Origin: Alteromonas sp. RKMC-009
Lineage (GTDB): Bacteria; Pseudomonadota; Gammaproteobacteria; Enterobacterales; Alteromonadaceae
Direction of reading: 5' to 3'
Length of the DNA: 64,000 bases
Assembly (NCBI RefSeq): GCF_003584565.2
Contig: NZ_CP031010.1
Span: forward strand, 2,852,001 to 2,916,000
The notes under the pieces are model-generated. The model was not told the origin of the DNA. It did not search any database and saw nothing but the letters and a program-made list of their open reading frames with translations. Position numbers and translations under genes: made by a program. This document shows, piece after piece, positions 53,697-61,451 of this stretch (positions within the stretch are counted from its first letter, which is position 1; the number at the start of each line of letters is the position of its first letter).

Positions 53697-56600
53697 TCAA
53701 AACTGCTTTTCGATACTGGCATAGAAGTAACGTTTGTAAGGCAGATACAGGTTAGCCAGATAATTGCCCGATGAGTTTAACGGCGGATTTTTATCAAACA
53801 GGTTTTTCACACCGGCTTCCACGATAAATCCGCCAAAGGTGGATTCATCCAGCTCGTACTGGAACGACGTATTCCACAACGTTGTTGATGGTACAACGAA
53901 GTCATCACCGTTGGCGTAACGGCCATCTACCACACTGTCGGTGTAAATGGCTGAAATACGGTATGCAAAATCTTCGTAGTTCCAGCTAAAACGTGTGGTT
54001 GCCCGCCACTCAGGCTTCATGCCGTCCTGACCCACTTCATCAGAAGATGTAATCGAGATGAAAGAGTCCAGCAAACCCGCTTCCTGTGCTGCTTTGGCTG
54101 TTTGCATTTGCGGTGTCAGTTCCTGCTGGAAGCTGCGCAGCTGCGAAGCACTGAAGTTCAGGTTAAACCGGCCAAAGTCTGTTGCCACACTTCGCCAGTC
54201 AAACGTAAAGTCCATCCCTTTAGCTTTCAATGAGTTCAGGTTGGAGTAGTTGGTATTCATGTAAAGCACTTCGCCGACAGGATCCAACCCTGTACCTTCG
54301 AAGCGGGCAATGTCGTCCAGCGTCGGGTCAGCACGGATAATCCGCGGATCAGAGGTGCCTTCTACGGTGCGTAAGTAAAGATCGTAAATCAAAACATCCT
54401 GAGAGTGGGCGACACCGATTTGGTCATCCAGTTGAATTTCCCAGAAATCCAGTGTGACACGGAAGTTACCCCAGTCCTCTGGCAGGAACTGCGGAATTAA
54501 CTGGAAACCAAATGACTGGTTAGTTGATGTTTCCGGTTTCAGTTCGCTGTTACCTGCCATATGCCAGGTCACCGCGTAGCTGTCAGTACAGGCAGAATAA
54601 TTCTCGATAGCACCTTGTCTCAGCGCAGCTTCACAGTAAATGTAGTCAGTACGGGTGTTATATCTCGCCATTTCAGAAGCGTTAAGTACTTCCAGGTTCG
54701 GGGCTTTAAATCCTTCTGACCACGAACCCCGCAGAGTGAGGTTTTCATCGACGCCCCAGGCCAGCGCAATTTTAGGGGTAGAAATATCGCCCACGTCGCT
54801 ATAGCTCTCGTAGCGTCCGGCTAACTGCATATCAAGGGTTTCCATAAGCGGAATACCGAAATCAGGCCCGACAATGGGAACCGCCAGTTCAACATAGGCC
54901 GATTTTACATTACGGCTTCCGTAAGAATCCGGCGTAGGGCTTGAGCCCCCAAGATTACTGTTAAAGGACTCGCCGGTATACCAGTTAATATAAGGGTCTG
55001 TGCCATCAACCAGAGGATCGCGGTCATCTTTCAACGATTCGTAACGCACTTCTATACCGGCGGCAAACCCGAGATCACCTGCTGGTAAACTCATCAGTTC
55101 AGAGTTATTGATTTTAAAATCCCAGGATGCCAGTTGAGAGGTGCTCTCCCGCACAGAGATATCGATAAATGAATTAATGACTTCTTCGCTGTTAAATCCG
55201 CTGTGACCGTAGTTCACGTGGGAAGTGTTACCGCCGGAGAAAATGTTGTAGGCATCTGCTGTTGTACCTGAAATAGCAGTAACCATATCATTCACATTGA
55301 TCACTTCAGATTCATCCCTGGCTTTACCCTGCGAATAAAGAACGGCAGATTCCCACTCGAAGTTGCTGCCAAACCATCCTCTCAAACCGGAAAGCAGGCG
55401 GTACTGACGATTCTCCACATTAACTTCCATATTGCCGATGTCGGTGAACCGGTAAGCCAGAATGCGTAAATCGAGACCTTCTTCCGGCACGTTATCCAGG
55501 CCGGCAATACGGTTTGGATTCAGTGTGCCATCCTCCAGATAAGTCGCGCCAAGCGGGTTGTAATAGGCGTTGGCAGGAATATAAACTACCTGGGAACTTG
55601 AAAACACAGACGGTCCGCTCATGTATTTACTTTCCGCGGCATAGATCCCGGCTTCGCCGAAGAATTCAAGATCAGGGTTGATAAAGTAATTAAAGGTTGA
55701 GAACAGGTTCATCCGTGTGACCTGAGGGGTCACATAACTGTCTTCACGTGCACTGTCTGAACGGTAATCTGTGGGAACGGTGCCGGAGGCATAACAGGTT
55801 TCACTGGTGCTGCCTTCTGTCAGACAGTCAGAGGATGAGGCGAGTTCTGAGTGAAAATAACCAGAAGCTGTGGTGATCGCTTCGCCATTTTGATAAATCT
55901 GATAGGGCGCCAGATAATTACCCCATGGCGTATAGGAACTGCGCCCATCCAGCGCAGCAGTGCCGGCGAGATCGGTGCCCGGCAGGAAATCCCGCCGGTC
56001 AGAGGTTTCAGTAAACCACATATCGGAAGCTTTCTGCGCTGTTCTGTGAAAGGCATTAAACATCAACGAGAAATTACCTTTGCCGTCGTCGATATCTGTG
56101 CCGTAGTAGCCGGTTAAATCCAGATCAGAACGATTAGAGCCCTGCGCCTGACCATATTTCAGTTTAACGGCCCCGCCCTGCAAATTATCTTTCGTCACAA
56201 CGTTCACAACCCCTGCGATGGCGTCTGAACCATAAATCGCTGCGGCACCGTCAAGTAAGATTTCGATGCGATCCAGGCCATACATGGGGATGGCGTTGGA
56301 GTTAAATGTGGTTGTCGACACACTGCCGTCAACCGTAGCGGTTGTGGGGTGAATAACAGAACGACGTCCGTTCACCAGTAGTAAGGTATTTGACGCCCCC
56401 ATCCCTTTCAGGTTCATCGAGCCCATGTCGCCGCGGGCGGCGTTACTGCTTCCCGGGATAAAAGACTCGTTCCAGGTAATATCCCCCATTTGAGGCATAC
56501 TTCTTATCAGTTCGTTACCGTCTACAGAGCCAAGTGCTTCGATGGCTTCCTGCCCGATAACCGCAACCGGTAATGCTGCCTCCGTTCTTTCACTGCCGAT

Positions 56601-56765
56601 TTTGGAACCTACAACAGCTATTTTTTCCATCCGCTGCTCTTCAGCAATCTTCTCCTGCCCGTCGCCGGCCGGTGTTTCCTGGGCATAAGCCTGCACGCTC
56701 ATCGCTGAAATTATCGCTGTTGACAGTGCCAGCTTTCTGAAACCTCTGAGTTCCTGTATCTGCAT
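53697..56765 (-). CDS. TonB-dependent receptor (peptide/amidohydrolase-linked)
   Basis: 1022 residues. A signal peptide occupies residues 1-28 (cleavage near AYA-QET). A TonB-box-like EKIAVVGSK follows. The plug domain spans about 60-180 with DRIEILLDGAAAIYGSDAIAGVVNVV, then a large barrel ending in the aromatic terminus YFYASIEKQF. The barrel segment SWSEGFKAPNLEVLNASEMARYN also occurs in the receptor at 61452. It imports a substrate too large for porins, and its neighbours suggest peptides. It lies 184 bases after the 464-aa amidohydrolase and has its own upstream region. Confidence 0.92.
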   Translation of the reverse strand: MQIQELRGFRKLALSTAIISAMSVQAYAQETPAGDGQEKIAEEQRMEKIAVVGSKIGSERTEAALPVAVIGQEAIEALGSVDGNELIRSMPQMGDITWNESFIPGSSNAARGDMGSMNLKGMGASNTLLLVNGRRSVIHPTTATVDGSVSTTTFNSNAIPMYGLDRIEILLDGAAAIYGSDAIAGVVNVVTKDNLQGGAVKLKYGQAQGSNRSDLDLTGYYGTDIDDGKGNFSLMFNAFHRTAQKASDMWFTETSDRRDFLPGTDLAGTAALDGRSSYTPWGNYLAPYQIYQNGEAITTASGYFHSELASSSDCLTEGSTSETCYASGTVPTDYRSDSAREDSYVTPQVTRMNLFSTFNYFINPDLEFFGEAGIYAAESKYMSGPSVFSSSQVVYIPANAYYNPLGATYLEDGTLNPNRIAGLDNVPEEGLDLRILAYRFTDIGNMEVNVENRQYRLLSGLRGWFGSNFEWESAVLYSQGKARDESEVINVNDMVTAISGTTADAYNIFSGGNTSHVNYGHSGFNSEEVINSFIDISVRESTSQLASWDFKINNSELMSLPAGDLGFAAGIEVRYESLKDDRDPLVDGTDPYINWYTGESFNSNLGGSSPTPDSYGSRNVKSAYVELAVPIVGPDFGIPLMETLDMQLAGRYESYSDVGDISTPKIALAWGVDENLTLRGSWSEGFKAPNLEVLNASEMARYNTRTDYIYCEAALRQGAIENYSACTDSYAVTWHMAGNSELKPETSTNQSFGFQLIPQFLPEDWGNFRVTLDFWEIQLDDQIGVAHSQDVLIYDLYLRTVEGTSDPRIIRADPTLDDIARFEGTGLDPVGEVLYMNTNYSNLNSLKAKGMDFTFDWRSVATDFGRFNLNFSASQLRSFQQELTPQMQTAKAAQEAGLLDSFISITSSDEVGQDGMKPEWRATTRFSWNYEDFAYRISAIYTDSVVDGRYANGDDFVVPSTTLWNTSFQYELDESTFGGFIVEAGVKNLFDKNPPLNSSGNYLANLYLPYKRYFYASIEKQF

Positions 56766-56949
56766 GATTAGTTCCCGTTGAATGATTTTATTGTCTTATC
56801 TGTGTGTGATATTGCGGGATTCACACTTCACTCACTAAGACGAACCACTTTGAATTAACGGAACTAACTTCTCCTAAAAAACACTAAAACTCACGAAATG
56901 CCGCCATTTGTTACGAAAAGGTTTAATTTTAACATTTCAACGGCAACAC

Positions 56950-58344
56950 TTAGTCGTCCAGAACGTTCTTAAATATTTCACCATCTTTCATAATGAACTT
57001 AAGATTCTGGCTGTAATTCACAACAACCTGCTCTTCAATTAACGGGTTGCCACTGTAAATCAGAATATCTGCGTACGCTCCGGGCTCAATGACACCCAGT
57101 TTTCCTTCGGTGTAAGGATTTAATTTACCGGACATGGCAAACAGACGGGCATTCTCTGACGTGGCCTGTTTTAGCACTTCCAGTGGCGTAAACCATTTCA
57201 CCCGTGACGTAAACTCATTCAGCGCCCTTTTCTCATTTCCTAAAGATCCGAAAACATCGGTGCCATAAGCCAGATTGACCTTATATTTCTTTGCCAGCGT
57301 CATTTCTCTGTTTATGCCCTCTCTGACCATGAGCGATTTCTTTTCCCGGTCAGATAATTTTTTGCTTAAATCCGGAGCAGGCCTTAAACCCCAGTGGCTT
57401 TGCGGCACCAGCCAGGCATCTTTCTCTTTGACCAGTTTCATCGCTTCTTCTGAAATAAGCTGACCGTGATCGATACTTTTCACTCCGGCTTCCAGTGCAC
57501 GGATGATGCTTTTTTCGGTATACGCATGCACAGCAACATATGTGTCCCAGTCTTTGGCAGCTTCCACTGCTGCTTTTATTTCTTCCGGCGCAAATTGCAC
57601 CGAATGAATAGGATCATAATCAGAGGCGATGCCGCCACCAGCCATCACTTTAAGCTGAGTCGCACCTTTTCTCAGATTTTCTCTCGCTGCTTTGCGAACC
57701 TCCGCCTTACCGTCCACCAGATAGAACCAGTCCTGCTGGTCCATTGGCATCACCGGACCACCGGCGATGACACGGTTAGGTTCATTGTAATTGCGGAAAT
57801 CGCCATGGCCGGATGTTTGCGATATAAACGCACCGGAAGGATAAATCCGCGGACCGGGAATAAGTCCTTCATCAATAGCCTGCTTTACTCCAAAAGAGGG
57901 ACCGCCGAGATCTCTGACGGTGGTGAAGCCCAGCATAAGAAAATGTTTTGCCGTAAGTGCAGATTTGATCCCCACGTACATCCAGTTCTCGTCGTTGCGC
58001 ATACCGGTAATTGACGGCGACGTTTGGGCAAAATGGGTATGCGCATCAGACAAGCCGGGGATCAGCGTCTGGCCTTTGCCATCGATAATGACCGCATCCT
58101 CTGGTGTGTCGATTTCCTTTTCAACGGCAGTGATAAGATTACCGGTAATCAGCACACTGTAGCCTTGCTTAAGGGAATCACTGGTACCGTCCCACACATT
58201 AACATTTCTGATGAGGGTCAGATTTTCAGCACGTGACGTGACAGGAGCAAGTAAGGCTAAACACAGGCAAATTGTGTTTATAAGCGTTCTGAAAGCGTTA
58301 AGATTTGAAGAGACCGGGCGGTGTGAAGCGATGAAGGTTTGCAT
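56950..58344 (-). CDS. Secreted amidohydrolase, prolidase/Xaa-Pro or Xaa-Arg dipeptidase-like (464 aa)
   Basis: 464 residues with a signal peptide (cleavage near SRA-ENL). The metal ligands of the amidohydrolase fold are seen: HxH in DAHTHF near 104, Lys in LKVMAGGG near 232, His in AVHAYT near 272 and DHGQ near 293, and Asp in YGTDVFG near 362. It resembles dipeptidases of the COG1228 group. It lies after the 979-aa gene, separated from it by a strong terminator, so it is transcribed on its own. Confidence 0.9.
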   Translation of the reverse strand: MQTFIASHRPVSSNLNAFRTLINTICLCLALLAPVTSRAENLTLIRNVNVWDGTSDSLKQGYSVLITGNLITAVEKEIDTPEDAVIIDGKGQTLIPGLSDAHTHFAQTSPSITGMRNDENWMYVGIKSALTAKHFLMLGFTTVRDLGGPSFGVKQAIDEGLIPGPRIYPSGAFISQTSGHGDFRNYNEPNRVIAGGPVMPMDQQDWFYLVDGKAEVRKAARENLRKGATQLKVMAGGGIASDYDPIHSVQFAPEEIKAAVEAAKDWDTYVAVHAYTEKSIIRALEAGVKSIDHGQLISEEAMKLVKEKDAWLVPQSHWGLRPAPDLSKKLSDREKKSLMVREGINREMTLAKKYKVNLAYGTDVFGSLGNEKRALNEFTSRVKWFTPLEVLKQATSENARLFAMSGKLNPYTEGKLGVIEPGAYADILIYSGNPLIEEQVVVNYSQNLKFIMKDGEIFKNVLDD

Positions 58345-58431
58345 CTTTGTAGTCCGTAAAAGTGATGTCTCCTGCTATAACGGAAAACCTCACTTCTGCG
58401 GAACCTTAAAACATATCAAATCAGGAAAGAA

Positions 58432-58461
58432 AACCGGTGATGCCGGACGGCATCACCGGTT
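58432..58461 (-). terminator. Strong terminator after the 979-aa amidohydrolase
   Basis: Perfect 13-base arms AACCGGTGATGCC and GGCATCACCGGTT enclose the loop GGAC; on the minus strand the stem is followed by TTTCTTTCC. It separates this operon from the 464-aa gene. Confidence 0.88.
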
Positions 58462-58469
58462 AAAAACGG

Positions 58470-61409
58470 CTATTCTCCGTGATAAGTCATATCCAGCAAC
58501 TGTTCCTGCGTGTAAACGCGGCCATTGGTGATAACCGTGTTCACCTTTGATGCATTGTAAACATCTGCCAGCGGATCAGCGTCGAGCAGAATGATATCAG
58601 CCAGACTGCCCGCCTTGATCCTGCCGGCATTGAGACCCAGTACATCAGCCGGTACCGAGGTTGCAGATTTCAGTGCTTCATAAGGAGTGAAACCCGCTTC
58701 ATTCACATAAAAACCCAGCTCGCCGTGCAGATTCATCGCCAGTACCAAATCTGTACCCGCTGTGATGGTTGCCCCCCGGTCATAGAGTGTTTTTAAGGTT
58801 TTCGCCTGCTCTTTCAGGCTGGCAAGATAGCTGGCAGGAAACACCATCGGGTTTTCTACACCTTTTTGCGTCCACAAAGGATAAAGCGACAACCTTTTAT
58901 CCTTTTTCAGTTCAGGATGCTGTGCAATCAGCATATTTAATGACCCGAACATGGTAGGTGTAACTACCTTATTCATCAGTTGCAATGCATCGTCATAAGC
59001 CCTGCCACCTATTTGCTTGGGGCTGTACCCGCGGCGGCTTGTTGCGCCGAGATGTTCAAGGCGGTCAACGCCACTTTTCGCAGCAGGGTAGATCTCATGA
59101 GTGGTCACTCCCACGCCCATCTCATCATGGGCAAAATCCGTTACCCGTTTTTGCTGGGCATCGGGTAGTCTGACGTAACTTTTAAGCAGATCGTACTTTA
59201 ATGCTTTTGCCCGCTGCAGTTCTTTTTCCAGATGCGCCGGCCCGGCAATCGCAACACCCATTTTGTAGTAAACCCGTTGCCATTCCATCAAATGGCCGGT
59301 GGTATAAACTCTCGGGCCTACTCTCACACCGGCTTCACTGGCCTCACGATCTTCCACACCATGATAAGGCTGGTTGCCCGGGTCCCTGAGCGTTGTAATC
59401 CCATAAGCCAGCCAGCCTCTGTGCGCCCCCTGTCCGAAGTCTTTCTGCGGATGCACATGACTTTCAATCAAACCGGGCATGGCATATTTGCCTGTTCCGT
59501 CAATAATTTCATAGCCGGATGTGGATTTACTGTTGCGGGGGACAATATCTGTGATCGTATTGCCGCTGATAAAGATGTCCCTGTCTTTTTGCAAAGTATC
59601 CGTTTCGCCGTCAAACACATAAGAGACTTGTATAACTTTTTTACTTGCCGGCTTTGCCAGCACGTACGTCATGTCGAAGGGTATCGTCTCAATGTTACCG
59701 GTGAAAAGATTCACCATTTTTAACTTATCATCTGACTGGTAGAGGATAGTTGCTGAGTCACCCGACCAGGTGGGATTGTGCGCAATTTCCGATGTATAAC
59801 TTCTTGGCGGGCCCAGAGGTTCGCCTTTATCGTCAACAGGCCACACATTCAGTTCACCACCGTAGATACCCGCCATTTTTGTTCCGTCCGGCGACCATAC
59901 TGGCCCGCCTCCCCCTCTGGTATCCACTGACAAATTCTCTACCGGCGCACTCCAGTATGGCTTTTCACCGTTTACCGGAAATATATAGGCCTGGTTAGTC
60001 CCTTCACGGAAGCTTGCAGAAAACTGATCAGGCAGAGCAACCATGATCCGGCTGCTGTCAGCAGACCATGACGGTTTTCCCGGCTGTTTAAGCGTCTGGC
60101 TCATCTGAAAAGCGGATTTTGCGTCGAGATCGTACATGCCAAGACTGGCTTCGCCCCACATTTTATCTACGCTCAGATAGGCAATTTTACTCCCGTCCGG
60201 TGACCATGCCGGTCCGAGAGGTTGAGTATCCAGTTCAGTTAGCTGCTCAGATTTATTAGTAGCAATGTCATGTACCCACAATTGCATTTTATCGCCACCG
60301 CGATCCGAAGAATAAACCAGTGACTTGCCGTCAGGAGACCAGGCAGGATCCGCTTCCATGTAGTGGTCTTGGGTAAGGTTTATGGGCTTTTCACCTATCT
60401 TCATGAGATACAGGTCTCCCACAGCGATGAAAGCGACGTACTTGCCGTCCGGAGATAAAGACGGCCGCATGATCCCTAAAACAGGGCGGGGCTTGTCTGA
60501 TGTAAAATCTCTTTCTGCTTTGGCATATTCCGGTTTAAAAACGGTCAGATTTGCAGTAAACGGAATATCAGAAGCAGCACCGTCAGCGGCCAGTGTTTTA
60601 ATCTTACCGCCGGCAACGTAAGTTACCTCACCGGAAGCCGAAAGACTGGCTTTGAACTCAAATACTTCTTCACCGGATGCAATTACCCTGCTTCCTCTTT
60701 TCATCACGGTCTGGTTGTCACCACTTGCAGCAGCATAAACCAGCTCGCCCCTATCCCAGAGCATAGGAGTAAGCGCATGTTCCGCTTCCTGTTCGATGGT
60801 TTCGTTGCCTTTGGCATCTATGGTGACCAGTAAATGGCGTCCTTCCCGCATTGTTGTGTAAGTCAGCGCATCGCCGGATGATTTCCAGACTGGCATCCGG
60901 TTCTCGTACTTATCGTCAGTCAGTTGGGTGATGACACCGGAAGCAAGCTCCAGCTTGTATATGTCGTAACTGTTAAAGCTGTTTTTGCGGTCTGAAGCAA
61001 AAGCCACAAACTTCCCGTCAAACGACACAGCGGGCTCCCTGTCATCATAAGGCCCCCAAGTCAGGGCGGTCATATTTTCGCCGCTTCTGTCTACCGACCA
61101 GAGGTCATAACCGCCATCTTTAAAAGAGAAAAATACAATGGTCTGATTGTCAGGCATCCACACCGGTTGCCTCGCATCCTGATATTCGCCGGTAATACGT
61201 GTAGCTTCACCGCCGCTGACCGGTAAAGTCCATAAACTGCCCTGTAAATCCATCACGATGGTTTGCCCGTCAGGAGACACACTGGCAGCCATGGCGGTGC
61301 CTTCCGTCACGGTGATACTCTCAGATTGTCCGCTTGTTGCGGCAGCCGGCAGAGTCAGTCCCGCTGACACTAACAGGCAGCAAAGCAACGCGCTTTTCGC
61401 GATATTCAT
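58470..61409 (-). CDS. Secreted PD40 beta-propeller plus amidohydrolase protein (979 aa)
   Basis: 979 residues. A signal peptide occupies residues 1-26 (cleavage near ATS-GQS). Residues about 35-570 carry repeated PD40/TolB-like motifs (SPDGQTIVMD, SPDGKYVAFIA, SPDGKSLVYSSDRGG, SPDGSKIAYLS). The amidohydrolase domain follows: HxH in LIESHVHP near 649, His in THEIYP and EHLG, and Asp in AGTDLVLAM near 884. The propeller probably gates access, as in tricorn-like enzymes. AGGATG precedes the ATG. The upstream TonB receptor ends only 42 bases before, so they are likely co-transcribed. Confidence 0.9.
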   Translation of the reverse strand: MNIAKSALLCCLLVSAGLTLPAAATSGQSESITVTEGTAMAASVSPDGQTIVMDLQGSLWTLPVSGGEATRITGEYQDARQPVWMPDNQTIVFFSFKDGGYDLWSVDRSGENMTALTWGPYDDREPAVSFDGKFVAFASDRKNSFNSYDIYKLELASGVITQLTDDKYENRMPVWKSSGDALTYTTMREGRHLLVTIDAKGNETIEQEAEHALTPMLWDRGELVYAAASGDNQTVMKRGSRVIASGEEVFEFKASLSASGEVTYVAGGKIKTLAADGAASDIPFTANLTVFKPEYAKAERDFTSDKPRPVLGIMRPSLSPDGKYVAFIAVGDLYLMKIGEKPINLTQDHYMEADPAWSPDGKSLVYSSDRGGDKMQLWVHDIATNKSEQLTELDTQPLGPAWSPDGSKIAYLSVDKMWGEASLGMYDLDAKSAFQMSQTLKQPGKPSWSADSSRIMVALPDQFSASFREGTNQAYIFPVNGEKPYWSAPVENLSVDTRGGGGPVWSPDGTKMAGIYGGELNVWPVDDKGEPLGPPRSYTSEIAHNPTWSGDSATILYQSDDKLKMVNLFTGNIETIPFDMTYVLAKPASKKVIQVSYVFDGETDTLQKDRDIFISGNTITDIVPRNSKSTSGYEIIDGTGKYAMPGLIESHVHPQKDFGQGAHRGWLAYGITTLRDPGNQPYHGVEDREASEAGVRVGPRVYTTGHLMEWQRVYYKMGVAIAGPAHLEKELQRAKALKYDLLKSYVRLPDAQQKRVTDFAHDEMGVGVTTHEIYPAAKSGVDRLEHLGATSRRGYSPKQIGGRAYDDALQLMNKVVTPTMFGSLNMLIAQHPELKKDKRLSLYPLWTQKGVENPMVFPASYLASLKEQAKTLKTLYDRGATITAGTDLVLAMNLHGELGFYVNEAGFTPYEALKSATSVPADVLGLNAGRIKAGSLADIILLDADPLADVYNASKVNTVITNGRVYTQEQLLDMTYHGE

Positions 61410-61451
61410 GTGTTCATCCTGTGAAAAATAGTAGAAAAAAAAAGTAGCGCA